Positions 23,825 to 32,227 of a DNA stretch of 64,000 nucleotides are shown here, piece by piece. The position numbers were made by a program, and so were the translations under genes. Source of the DNA: CAJXMH01 sp040220135 (GTDB lineage: Bacteria; Bacteroidota; Bacteroidia; Flavobacteriales_E; Vicingaceae); contig JAVJTT010000004.1 of assembly GCA_040220135.1 (NCBI GenBank), forward strand, positions 1 to 64,000, read 5' to 3'. How positions within the stretch are numbered: position 1 is the first letter of the stretch; each line of letters starts with the position of its first letter. Below the pieces are notes generated by a model. That model did no database searches, was not told where the DNA came from, and saw only the letters and a list, made by a program, of their open reading frames with translations.

Positions 23825-24811
23825 CTTTTTAAAATAATTTAACTCTCCATTTTTAATAACCCTTAAAATGTAAATACCAGATTTCAAATGGCTAAAGTTT
23901 AAGCTATTATTTAACTTAGGTTTAGAAACTTCAATTACCGTATTCCCTAATAAGTCTAACACTTCTACTTTACTATTCTTAATGTCTTGGATTGACTTGA
24001 AACTTAAATAGCCATGTTTTCCCTGTAACTGAAATTCGACTTCAATGGGTGCTTTTTCAAGCTTACTTTCTCCAACTGCAACACAAGCTGTAAGGCTATT
24101 TGAAAATGCACCATTTACAGTTCCATTGAAATTATTAGAGCTTGAATCAATCGCTATATTACCATTAACGACTACATCAAAGTTGTAAAGCCCCCGTGTG
24201 AATTGATCATTAGTAAACCGGCAAGAAGGGGTGAAATTTGAACTATAACGTACAGTAGTTGAAAACCTCAACTCGTCTATCCTACCATTAAAAAAATTAG
24301 TAAAAAGATTACCTTGGCAACCCACTGCAATCAAATCAGAAGAACTAGAAATAGATTGAGTATAGTTTGGCGCTGTAGACCTTTGCTTAATTCCATTAAT
24401 AAAAAAACTAATCCCATTAAGAGGATCTAAAACAGCTGCGACATGGTACCATTTTCCAATGACCCAAGTATTCGTATCTGAAATAACTTCGTGTTTTATG
24501 CCATTACTCTGGTTTACTTTAAATCTTAAATGTCCGGGATTCTGAACCGATGAATAATTAAAAACGAATGCGAACTCATCCGAGTTGCTCGCTAAATTAT
24601 TTCGCTGTATGGGTATTTCGAATTGATTTAAACTGTTCGGATTAATTGTTACGTTTGGCTGCATCCAAAACTCAATGGTTCTGCATCCTGTTGCAACTTG
24701 ATTTCCAATATCAACATACTGCAACCCATTAAACACAAATGAATTGTTCTGAGAAAATATCAAAAATGGAACAGTTGAGAGAATAAACAAAAGAATTCTA
24801 AGACGCCACAT
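23810..24811 (-). CDS. T9SS-secreted LamG-like protein
   Basis: A 333-aa secreted protein: signal peptide ending near IFSQ (residue 20), a concanavalin/LamG-type jelly-roll domain (about 25-230) with TIEFWMQPN, WYHVAAVLDPLNGISFFING and FNGRIDELRFSTTVRY, and a C-terminal T9SS sorting domain (about 262-333; VEVLDLLGNTVIEV, then GIYILRVIKNGE and a KKLILL end). LamG-type domains bind sugars or proteins. It is a paralogue of each unit in the next gene, 16 nt upstream in the same orientation, so the two are likely co-transcribed. Confidence 0.85.
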   Translation of the reverse strand: MWRLRILLFILSTVPFLIFSQNNSFVFNGLQYVDIGNQVATGCRTIEFWMQPNVTINPNSLNQFEIPIQRNNLASNSDEFAFVFNYSSVQNPGHLRFKVNQSNGIKHEVISDTNTWVIGKWYHVAAVLDPLNGISFFINGIKQRSTAPNYTQSISSSSDLIAVGCQGNLFTNFFNGRIDELRFSTTVRYSSNFTPSCRFTNDQFTRGLYNFDVVVNGNIAIDSSSNNFNGTVNGAFSNSLTACVAVGESKLEKAPIEVEFQLQGKHGYLSFKSIQDIKNSKVEVLDLLGNTVIEVSKPKLNNSLNFSHLKSGIYILRVIKNGELNYFKKLILL

Positions 24812-24827
24812 GATTTATATCGACAGG

Positions 24828-26498
24828 TTATCTTAAAATAAGCTTCTGAGTTTTAATTACATCACCTTGGTGGTGCAAGTTAATAAGATAAATCCCACTT
24901 TCTATAGCTGAAAAATCGACTTTAACTGCCCCTGTAGAAATGTTGCTATTGTTGAAAACAGCCCTCCCGTGTATATCAATTACACTAAACTGATATTTAG
25001 ACAAATCATCATCACTTGTAAATTCTAGCCAAACGATACCTTCTGTTGGATTTGGGTAAATATTAAAGTCTAATTGCTCTTTCTTGTTAACTAATACATC
25101 AACAGTCAAGCATGCATCATCCATAACAGGCAATCCACCATTATTAAGTGCAATGTAATTAGAATTTGTGCTGTTTACATTCCCATTTTGTTGAAATAAA
25201 CTAAAATTAAAAAGAGCTGTGGTTACGCTATCAGAAACACTTGTGCAGGGGGGATTAAAATTTAAGTTATATCTTGCCGTTGAAGAAAACCTAATCTCGT
25301 CAATAAAGCCTTTAAAGTTTCTATTGAATTGATTTCCTTGGCATGCAAGACCTACTAATTCATTTGATGATGGAACTGAACTTGTATAATTTGGTTCATT
25401 ATCAAGTTGTTTCTTTCCATCAATATATAAGCTAATTCCAGTTACGGCATCTATAACTGCAGCAACATGATACCATTGACCTTGGGTCCAGGTATTTTGA
25501 TCTGAAAAAACTTCATACTTTGTGCCAGAGGAATTATGAACCTTAAACCTGAGATGTCCTGCTTTATATAAACCTGAGCGATTAAACACAAATCCGAATT
25601 CATTTTCGTTGTATGGGGAAAAAGTATTCCTTTGCATCAAAATAGAAAAATTTGTCAATGAAGGCGATATTGGTTGGTCAGGTTTAAACCAAAATTCAAT
25701 AGTTCGACTACCGTTTGCAACGGAATTGCCTAAATCTGCGTAAGAATTTCCATCGAAATAAATAGATTTTGAAATTGTGGGACATGCATTATCCGTAACA
25801 GATAAACCACCACTATTAAGAGCAGTGTAATTAGAATTTGTGCTGTTTACATTCCCATTTTGTTGAAATACACTAAAATTAAAGAGAGCTATGGTTACGC
25901 TATCAGAAACACTTGTGCAGGAGGGATTAAAATTTAAGTTATATCTTGCCGTTGAAGAAAACCTAATCTCGTCAATAAAGCCTTTAAAGTTTCTATTGAA
26001 TTGATTTCCTTGGCATGCAAGACCTACTAATTCATTTGATGATGGAACTGAATTTGTATAATTTGGTTCATTGTCAAGTTGTTTCTTTCCATCAATATAT
26101 AAGCTAATTCCAGTTACGGCATCTATAACTGCAGCAACATGATACCATTGACCTTGGGCCCAAGTATTTTGATCTGAAAAAACTTCATACTTTGTGCCAG
26201 AGGAATTATGAACCTTAAACCTGAGATGTCCTGCTTTATATAACCCTGAGCGATTAAACACAAATCCGAATTCATTCTCGTTGTAAGGTGAAAAAGTATT
26301 CCTTTGCATCAAAATAGAAAAATTTGTCAATGAAGGCGATATTGGTTGGTCAGGTTTAAACCAAAATTCAATAGTTCGACTGCCGTTTGCAACGGAATTA
26401 CCTAAATCGGCATAAGAATTTCCATTAAAATAAATAGATTGAGAAAAGGATGAAATAGAAATAAAAAGTAGAAAGAGCAATTGGCCGAAGGTTTTCAT
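24828..26498 (-). CDS. T9SS-secreted protein with two near-identical LamG-like domains
   Basis: A 556-aa protein: signal peptide ending at SFSQ (residue 20), two tandem LamG-like domains of 224 residues each (21-244 and 245-468), and a T9SS sorting domain (about 480-556; IYPNPTEGIVWLEF to KTQKLILR). Hallmarks in each unit are SRTIEFWFKPDQ, WYHVAAVIDAVTGISLYIDG and FKGFIDEIRFSSTARYN. The two units differ at only about a dozen residues, so the duplication is recent or kept identical by gene conversion. A two-lobed surface adhesin or glycan binder is the likeliest role. It precedes its single-domain paralogue. Confidence 0.88.
   Translation of the reverse strand: MKTFGQLLFLLFISISSFSQSIYFNGNSYADLGNSVANGSRTIEFWFKPDQPISPSLTNFSILMQRNTFSPYNENEFGFVFNRSGLYKAGHLRFKVHNSSGTKYEVFSDQNTWAQGQWYHVAAVIDAVTGISLYIDGKKQLDNEPNYTNSVPSSNELVGLACQGNQFNRNFKGFIDEIRFSSTARYNLNFNPSCTSVSDSVTIALFNFSVFQQNGNVNSTNSNYTALNSGGLSVTDNACPTISKSIYFDGNSYADLGNSVANGSRTIEFWFKPDQPISPSLTNFSILMQRNTFSPYNENEFGFVFNRSGLYKAGHLRFKVHNSSGTKYEVFSDQNTWTQGQWYHVAAVIDAVTGISLYIDGKKQLDNEPNYTSSVPSSNELVGLACQGNQFNRNFKGFIDEIRFSSTARYNLNFNPPCTSVSDSVTTALFNFSLFQQNGNVNSTNSNYIALNNGGLPVMDDACLTVDVLVNKKEQLDFNIYPNPTEGIVWLEFTSDDDLSKYQFSVIDIHGRAVFNNSNISTGAVKVDFSAIESGIYLINLHHQGDVIKTQKLILR
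25095..26438 (-). repeat. Tandem 672-bp in-gene duplication
   Basis: Two in-frame units (25767-26438 and 25095-25766), each 672 bp or 224 codons, encode the two LamG-like domains and are almost identical, including third codon positions over long stretches. The downstream gene carries a third, diverged copy of the domain. Confidence 0.85.
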
Positions 26499-26565
26499 AA
26501 TTAAGAATTTAATATTTGTAAAAATATGAATTTATACAAAACCTCAAATAAAATCGAATTAAAGA

Positions 26566-26573
26566 TATCTTTG
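26566..26573 (+). promoter_or_regulatory. TAnnTTTG -7 box at the head of the glycan cluster
   Basis: TATCTTTG, a consensus -7 box, 20 nt before the methyltransferase ATG and divergent from the LamG genes. Confidence 0.5.
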
Positions 26574-26593
26574 AAGACTAAAAATTACAATGT

Positions 26594-27586
26594 ATGAAAA
26601 TTGTCGACTGGAAAGTAGCTGATGATAAAAAAAATATTAGGGATGGAGCAATAGAACTGCGAGCTTCTGTCTCTGAAAACTTATATGTCAAACTTTTTGA
26701 GACTCCAGAAAAAGCCAAATTTCAGGTTAAAAATGATAGAACTTTTTGGAGGAGAAAGTGTATTGAAAAATTAGAGTTATTAAATTCCTCTCCAATTTCG
26801 GGAAAAATCTTAGAGATTGGAGCCGGTTCAGGCTGGTGTTCAGCTCTCCTCTCAAAGAAATCAGAAATCAATCATATTGATGTATTAGATTACGACAAAT
26901 ACTCTGTTACTGAATTAATGCCTCTTGTTTTTAAAAACTTGGATGCAAATACGGCCAAACTCACCGGTGTTATAGGTAGTTATAATGACATTAAAGCTGA
27001 GGATAATCACTATGATTACATCATTTCGGTAGGTGCCATTCACCATTCTGAAAACTTAGATGAAACTTTTAAAGAGTGTGAGCGAGTCTTAAAACCGGGA
27101 GGATTTCTAATCGCAATCGAGCATTGCCATCCTAATTCGTACACCAAACAGCAAGAAATTAACGACAATGAAAGTCTGTTGAGCGCAGAAAGGGTTAAAA
27201 ACCTTTACGGTGATGCAAATCTAAAAATCAAAGCCAAGGATAATTCGGACCATAACTATAGAATCTCTGAATTTGAAGCTTCAGCTTACAAAGCCGGTCT
27301 AAATATTCTTCCTTATATTTTTGAGAAAGGCGGTGAGGATGCAGATGACGATATCTTTAAAAACCCAAAGCCATACAGGGGCTTTACAAACAGAACTTTT
27401 AAACCCTATTTTGCCAAAAACAATCTAGCCCCTGTTTTTGACAATCTACTTGTCATATGTCAGAAGACTGCAGTAGCAGACTCCTCTATATTCAAAGATA
27501 TTAATGCGTCACCTGTCAAGGTAGGAACTAAAAGAACGTTTTTGCAAAAAGCTACTGCAAAAATTAAAAGAATGCTTTTTAGTTAA
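26594..27586 (+). CDS. Class I SAM-dependent methyltransferase
   Basis: A 330-aa cytosolic methyltransferase. The SAM-binding motif I is ILEIGAGSGWCSALL near 72-86, followed by IDVLDYDKYS (motif II), then YDYIISVGAIHHSENLDETF and ERVLKPGGFLIAIEH. The 80-residue C-terminal part after the core (ENPKPYRGFTNRTF region) is distinctive and probably shapes the substrate site. It lies at the upstream edge of a sugar cluster, so O- or N-methylation of a surface sugar is plausible but not shown. A gap of 113 nt with its own -7 box separates it from the next gene. Confidence 0.8.
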   Translation: MKIVDWKVADDKKNIRDGAIELRASVSENLYVKLFETPEKAKFQVKNDRTFWRRKCIEKLELLNSSPISGKILEIGAGSGWCSALLSKKSEINHIDVLDYDKYSVTELMPLVFKNLDANTAKLTGVIGSYNDIKAEDNHYDYIISVGAIHHSENLDETFKECERVLKPGGFLIAIEHCHPNSYTKQQEINDNESLLSAERVKNLYGDANLKIKAKDNSDHNYRISEFEASAYKAGLNILPYIFEKGGEDADDDIFKNPKPYRGFTNRTFKPYFAKNNLAPVFDNLLVICQKTAVADSSIFKDINASPVKVGTKRTFLQKATAKIKRMLFS

Positions 27587-27667
27587 AAAAACTGAAAAAC
27601 AACCCCTTAAATAACAGTAATAAGGACGCCAGGTAGTGATTAAAAATTAGAAGTAAGCCTTTCTCCC

Positions 27668-27675
27668 TATCTTTG
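27668..27675 (+). promoter_or_regulatory. TAnnTTTG -7 box of the nonulosonate-like operon
   Basis: TATCTTTG ends 24 nt before the TTG start of the PhyH-type gene, the first of nine closely packed genes. Confidence 0.55.
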
Positions 27676-27699
27676 AAAAAGATTTAAAGCAAATTAAAT

Positions 27700-28503
27700 T
27701 TGGAGAAATACAGAATACAGGCGTCCACAGAAAATTTAGAACAAAAAACCCTATCACTTTTAGCGGAATATGGGGTTTTGATCATAGAGAATTACCTTTC
27801 TCAAACAGAAATCGAAAAGCTATTACCGGAATACGATACGATTTTAGAAACAGAAAATGAAGCCATTAAGTCTTTGTCGTATCCACAAGGGGTGGCTCGT
27901 CAGATAAACTTTGAGAAATTAAAGGCTGCTGAGTTTCCACAAACCGCTGAGACTTTTAATGCTCCTTTTATGAAAGAAGTGTCAGACGCTTATTTAGGTA
28001 GACCTAATTTCTTTAACCACGAAATATACGTGGCCAAAGATGAACACGAAGAACACAATGCTTTAAACGAACTGCATTACGATAAACTTTCAACCCTCAA
28101 GTTTTTTCTCTACCTAAATGACATTGACAAAAGTAATGGTGCCTTTGAAGCCGTTCCCTCTTCTCACAAGCTCGCTCAAGAAATCATGTCTTTTTACCAA
28201 GAAAGGGGAAAAAAGATCAAGAATTTACCCAACAGAGAAATACCCGGCAAACTAGAAAAGCCTATTCCTATTGAAGGCAAAGCAGGTTCCTTAATTGTTT
28301 TTACTACCGACACCTATCACCGAGCTGGCAGAGTTGAAAAAGGAAAAGAAAGAAAAATTATGCGAGGCCATTGCCGACGTTCACCCATGCCCAAATACGC
28401 ACCTGACCTTTTCTCAAAACAATGGCTCAATGAGTCTTTCCTAAATCCAAAAAAGTACCTTTACGGTTTAACAGATTTAATGGGCAAAAAGAAGCCGTAT
28501 TAG
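27700..28503 (+). CDS. PhyH-type Fe(II)/2-oxoglutarate dioxygenase
   Basis: A 267-aa phytanoyl-CoA-dioxygenase-family protein. The iron-binding H-x-D is in LHYDKLSTLKFFLYLND (about 126-142), followed by GAFEAVPSSHK; the distal His is in TDTYHRAGRVEKGKERK (about 205-221), with the Arg that binds 2-oxoglutarate shortly after. Such enzymes hydroxylate or epimerise small molecules, including sugars and antibiotics. It heads an operon of sugar-acid genes (11 nt before the cytidylyltransferase), so a hydroxylation of the sugar or its precursor is the best guess. The start is TTG; no nearby in-frame ATG precedes the conserved region and a -7 box is well placed. Confidence 0.82.
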   Translation: MEKYRIQASTENLEQKTLSLLAEYGVLIIENYLSQTEIEKLLPEYDTILETENEAIKSLSYPQGVARQINFEKLKAAEFPQTAETFNAPFMKEVSDAYLGRPNFFNHEIYVAKDEHEEHNALNELHYDKLSTLKFFLYLNDIDKSNGAFEAVPSSHKLAQEIMSFYQERGKKIKNLPNREIPGKLEKPIPIEGKAGSLIVFTTDTYHRAGRVEKGKERKIMRGHCRRSPMPKYAPDLFSKQWLNESFLNPKKYLYGLTDLMGKKKPY

Positions 28504-28514
28504 CGATTAAGTTT

Positions 28515-29225
28515 ATGACAAAACCCAAGTGCATTTGTATTATCCCTGCAAGGGGTGGTTCAAAACGAATCCCTAGAAAAAACATTTTACCGCTCAATGG
28601 AAAACCCTTGATGGCTTATTCCATCGAGGCTGCCATCCACGCCAAAGTATTTGAAAAGGTAGTGGTTTCTACAGAAGATCAAGAAATAAAGGAAATAGCG
28701 CTTCAATATGGCGCTGAAGTAGACGACAGACCGAAGGAAATGGCAGGTGACTTTGTTACCAAGGTGCAAGTGGTTAAAGAAATGATTGAAAGGAAACAAC
28801 TTGAGAAGGAGTATGATTACGTGGCAGCTGTTTTACCAACCTGTCCTTTTAAAACTGCGTCAGACATTAGTGAAGCTTTTAAAAAAATAACCTCTCAAGA
28901 TCAGCTTGACTTTTTAATTGGAGTTACTGAATACGATTTCCCGATTGAGTTTGCACTTGAAGCAAATGAAAATGAATCGAATAAGAAAGTTAGAATGTTA
29001 GACCCAAGCGGCTATCAAAACACAAGAAGTCAAAATAAAACAAGGAAATATCACCCAAACGGAGCCATTTACATTGCTAGTATGAAGGGCTTTGTAGAAA
29101 AGGGAACTTTTTTCAATGAAGAAATGCTCTTCCATTACATGCCTGCCTTACGCTCCTTTGATATAGACTATCCGTACCAGTTTGAAATGGCTGAAATAAT
29201 TGCACAAAAGAAACTTTATGAATAA
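28515..29225 (+). CDS. Acylneuraminate cytidylyltransferase-like CMP-sugar synthetase
   Basis: A 236-aa enzyme of the NeuA/PseF/LegF group, which activates a nonulosonic acid with CTP to its CMP form. The nucleotide loop IPARGGSKRIPRKNI is at 10-24, followed by NGKPLMAYSIEAA, VVVSTEDQEI, AVLPTCPFKTASDI (the LPTxP motif) and a C-terminal YHPNGAIYIA. Short like PseF rather than bifunctional NeuA. The exact sugar is unknown. Its stop overlaps the aldolase start (ATGAATAA). Confidence 0.88.
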   Translation: MTKPKCICIIPARGGSKRIPRKNILPLNGKPLMAYSIEAAIHAKVFEKVVVSTEDQEIKEIALQYGAEVDDRPKEMAGDFVTKVQVVKEMIERKQLEKEYDYVAAVLPTCPFKTASDISEAFKKITSQDQLDFLIGVTEYDFPIEFALEANENESNKKVRMLDPSGYQNTRSQNKTRKYHPNGAIYIASMKGFVEKGTFFNEEMLFHYMPALRSFDIDYPYQFEMAEIIAQKKLYE

Positions 29226-30138
29226 TCCTTACTTAAACGAAATAACCGGACCGGTAATTCCGCTCCCTACCCCCTTTAATGCTGACGAAAGTGTTGATCA
29301 TGAATCGCTACACAACTATGTTACATTTTTAGTTGACAATGGTATTAAAAACATCATGACAACGGTTGGCACCAGTCGATACAATTTGTTGACAAATGAG
29401 GAAGTAAAGGCGGTAAATGAAACGGTAGTTAAAGCCGCTGCGGGGAAAGCCAAGACCATTGTGGCCAATCCTCCTTTCGGCGGACAAATGCACGCCCTAG
29501 AATTTGCGAAACATGCTGAAGAAATAGGCGCTGACCTCTATCTCGCCTACTTTCCCGACAGAAATTATGGCGAAAATGACATCCTCAACTTCTTTCAAGA
29601 ATTGAGCGATGCCATTAACATTGGCATTTTGATACATGAAATGCCTTTGCGAAATGGTCTTGGAGGCGGAGCAGTACAATATTCAGTCCCCTTGCTAAAG
29701 AAACTTTTACAAATTAAAAATGTAGTGGGTGTAAAAGAAGAAGCCTTAGACATTGCGCACAGCAATGCAGTTGTCAGAGCAATTTCTTCAGAAGCTGTAA
29801 TCATTGGAGCCGGTGGCGGAATGAGTCGCTATTTGAGAGATTACTGGTTGGGGGCAAAAGCCTTCCTAGGAGGCATTGGAAACTTTGCTCCTCAAGTAGA
29901 GTTAGATTTTTACCAGTTATTTGAAAACAAAGAATTCGAAAAAGCCTATCAATTGGTAGAAGAAGTAGAATTACCTTTCTTTCAAGATGTAGTCCCCTTT
30001 GGCTGGCATCCTTCCTTAAAGGGAATGTTGCACCTTTGCGGACATATGCAAGAATTTGAACGCAGACCACTAAAGCAAAACTCGAAAGAAGAATTAAATC
30101 AGCTAAAAGCAACCCTGCAAAAGAACAATTGGCTATGA
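29218..30138 (+). CDS. DapA/NanA-like class I aldolase, divergent active site
   Basis: A 306-aa TIM-barrel enzyme of the dihydrodipicolinate synthase/N-acetylneuraminate lyase family. The Schiff-base lysine is retained in VVGVKEEALD (about residue 173), and PLPTPFNADESVD opens the barrel. Two conserved spots differ: where the family has G-T-[TG]-G-E it reads VGTSRYNLLTNEE, and where relatives have the catalytic tyrosine in YNVPGRTG it reads IHEMPLRNG. Members with the standard residues cleave or make pyruvate-aldehyde adducts. Its place between a CMP-sugar synthetase and two NeuB genes suggests a role on a nonulosonate or its precursor, but another reaction is possible. Start at 29218 rather than 29200, inside the upstream gene end. 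Confidence 0.75.
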   Translation: MNNPYLNEITGPVIPLPTPFNADESVDHESLHNYVTFLVDNGIKNIMTTVGTSRYNLLTNEEVKAVNETVVKAAAGKAKTIVANPPFGGQMHALEFAKHAEEIGADLYLAYFPDRNYGENDILNFFQELSDAINIGILIHEMPLRNGLGGGAVQYSVPLLKKLLQIKNVVGVKEEALDIAHSNAVVRAISSEAVIIGAGGGMSRYLRDYWLGAKAFLGGIGNFAPQVELDFYQLFENKEFEKAYQLVEEVELPFFQDVVPFGWHPSLKGMLHLCGHMQEFERRPLKQNSKEELNQLKATLQKNNWL

Positions 30139-31181
30139 AAATCGGAAGTTTTTTAAAGCAATTTCAATTTGGAAATTTGGCTGTTGGCGAAGGCAACCCT
30201 CCTTACATTATTGCCGAAATGGCTTGCGCTCATGATGGTGACTTTGAAAAAGCCAAAAAATTAGTTGATGCTTCAGCAGAGGCCGGTGCAAATGCCACCC
30301 AGTTTCAGATTTTTGATATGGAACATGTGGTTACTCCCAAGAATGACATTTATGAAACCTTGGCCAACATTACTTTCACCAAAGAACAGTGGAAAGAATT
30401 AGAAGAAAGGGCAAGAAAAAAAGGCTTGGATGTCTTTGTCTGCACCTACGATGTTCCCAGTGTTGAATTGGCTAAATATCTAAATGCAGATGGCATTAAA
30501 CTCAACTCGGCCGACTTGAGTAACCCCGATGTAATCAAAGCCGTTTCAGAAAGTGGCATACCCTTTACATTAGGAACCGGAGCCTCTACGCTAGAAGAAA
30601 TCTATTCAGGATTGCAAAACTGTGCGTCTCATGGTGCAAACAAAGTAGTGCTCATGCACGGCGTACAAAACTTTCCTACTCAAATTGATGACTTAAATAT
30701 TTCTCGTCTTTCTCTTCTAAAGGATGTTTTTGGCCTGCCAGTCGGCTACCAAGATCATGTAGATGGTGAAAACCCATTTGGAAAAGTAGTAGACTTGATC
30801 GCTATTGGCATAGGGGTGCAAGTGCTAGAAAAGCACATTACCATCGATCGTTCTGAAAAAGGGCTAGACTACCAAGCTGCTTTAGAGCCTAAAGAATTCA
30901 AAGCCTATTGTGAACTCGTAAAAAAAGGCTACGCCGCATTTGGCAATAAGCAACCCAAACCCTTCACTCCTAGTGAGCTGAAATACAGAAAATTCCAAAA
31001 GAAAAGTATTGTGGCGATGCAAAACCTTAAAGTGGGTGATGTGATAAGCCGAGATAAAGTACACTTTAGTCGGAATAATGAACCCGGAATTCCACCCAAC
31101 CGCTTCTCTGAAATTGAAGGAATGAAGGTGGTAAACCCAATTGATGCATTCGATAACATTAATCCGTCTGACTTATCATGA
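30135..31181 (+). CDS. NeuB-family sugar-acid synthase, divergent (paralogue 1)
   Basis: A 348-aa NeuB-type TIM barrel with a C-terminal SAF-like antifreeze domain (about 283-348; KKSIVAMQNLKVGDVI and NNEPGIPPNRFSEIEGM). NeuB enzymes condense PEP with an amino sugar to make a nonulosonic acid. Seen here: EMACAHDGDFEKAKKLVDAS near 27-46 where NeuB has EAGVNHNG, KLNSADLSNPDVI, LGTGASTLEEI, and EKHITIDRSEKGLDYQAALEP where the canonical form is GPDHxASLEP. The missing PDH and altered N-terminal motif mark it as different from the neighbouring copy. Translation is coupled on both sides by ATGA overlaps. The substrate is probably a different sugar or an aldehyde. Confidence 0.82.
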   Translation: MKIGSFLKQFQFGNLAVGEGNPPYIIAEMACAHDGDFEKAKKLVDASAEAGANATQFQIFDMEHVVTPKNDIYETLANITFTKEQWKELEERARKKGLDVFVCTYDVPSVELAKYLNADGIKLNSADLSNPDVIKAVSESGIPFTLGTGASTLEEIYSGLQNCASHGANKVVLMHGVQNFPTQIDDLNISRLSLLKDVFGLPVGYQDHVDGENPFGKVVDLIAIGIGVQVLEKHITIDRSEKGLDYQAALEPKEFKAYCELVKKGYAAFGNKQPKPFTPSELKYRKFQKKSIVAMQNLKVGDVISRDKVHFSRNNEPGIPPNRFSEIEGMKVVNPIDAFDNINPSDLS

Positions 31182-32227
31182 GTGGCTTTGAGAAAGAAAT
31201 AAAAATTGGAAAGCACCTTTTGAAAGACAACGGGCAGGTTTTTATTGTAGCTGAAGCCGGCGTAAATCATGGAGGCGATATTAAGTTAGCAAAAAAGCTG
31301 ATCGACATTGCCGCAGAGGCCGGAGCAGATGCCGTTAAGTTTCAAGCCTTTCGAACCAAAGAACTCATAATCGATCAAGTTGAGAAGGCACCCTATCAAA
31401 CAAAAACGACCTCTTCCGAGGAATCACAATCTGAGATGCTTTCTAAACTAGAACTCAGCAAAGCACATTATACAGAACTAAAAGAATACTGCGAGCAACA
31501 AGATATTATTCCATTGATTACTCCTTTTGATGAAGTGAGTTTAAAGGAATTGGAAGAAGTCGGTTTATTGGCTTACAAAGTAGCCTCAACGGATACTACA
31601 AATCTGCCTTTTTTGAAAAAAATAGCAGCTACAGGAAAGCCGATGTTTCTCTCCACGGGCATGACATACCTCGATGAAATCAAATCGGCCTTAGCAGAAA
31701 TCGAACCGCTTAATAAACAATTGATTTTGATGCAATGCACGGCCAATTATCCCATTGAAGATAAAGAGGCCAATTTGCGAGTGATTGAAACTTTTAAGCA
31801 AGAGTTCAATGTCTTATTGGGCTATTCAGATCATTCAGTAGGACTCGGCGCTTGCCGCTATGCCATACCCATGGGAGTTTGCATGATTGAGAAGCACTTT
31901 ACTTTAGACAAGCTAGCCGATGGTCCTGATCATAGAGCATCATTGAGTCCGGAGGAATTAAAAGAATTGGTCAAAGAAGTTAGAACCATTGAAAAGTATC
32001 TGGGCTCGACGGTAAAAGAACCAACCGATTCAGAAAAACAAACTAGAAAATCTTTGCAAAAGTGTTTGGTTGCCAAGCAAGCCATTCAAAAAGGTGAGGC
32101 CTTTACAGAAGCTAACATCATTGCTAAACGAACAGGTGGGAAAGGGATTTCCCCGCTTCGATATCGAGAGTTACTAACCCAAAAAGCAAAACGCGATTTT
32201 GCCGAAAACGAAATTTTAGAGCTATGA
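31178..32227 (+). CDS. NeuB-type N-acetylneuraminate/legionaminate synthase (paralogue 2)
   Basis: A 349-aa canonical NeuB-type enzyme: EAGVNHGGDIKLAKKLIDIA near 25-44, DAVKFQAFRTKELI, LITPFDEVSLKELEEVGLLA, YKVASTDTTNLPFL, LSTGMTYLDEI, a CTANYP motif, IEKHFTLDKLADGPDHRASL and the SAF domain (about 285-349) with GKGISP. It should condense PEP with a 2-acetamido (or di-acetamido) hexose to make a nine-carbon acid. Whether the product is neuraminic, legionaminic or pseudaminic cannot be told. ATGA overlaps couple it to both neighbours. Confidence 0.92.
   Translation: MSGFEKEIKIGKHLLKDNGQVFIVAEAGVNHGGDIKLAKKLIDIAAEAGADAVKFQAFRTKELIIDQVEKAPYQTKTTSSEESQSEMLSKLELSKAHYTELKEYCEQQDIIPLITPFDEVSLKELEEVGLLAYKVASTDTTNLPFLKKIAATGKPMFLSTGMTYLDEIKSALAEIEPLNKQLILMQCTANYPIEDKEANLRVIETFKQEFNVLLGYSDHSVGLGACRYAIPMGVCMIEKHFTLDKLADGPDHRASLSPEELKELVKEVRTIEKYLGSTVKEPTDSEKQTRKSLQKCLVAKQAIQKGEAFTEANIIAKRTGGKGISPLRYRELLTQKAKRDFAENEILEL

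Noticed and set aside
26498..26594. Possible -33 TTTG boxes upstream of the glycan operon and LamG genes.
   Set aside because: Distances to the -7 boxes are outside the usual 17-23 nt, so no complete promoters are claimed.
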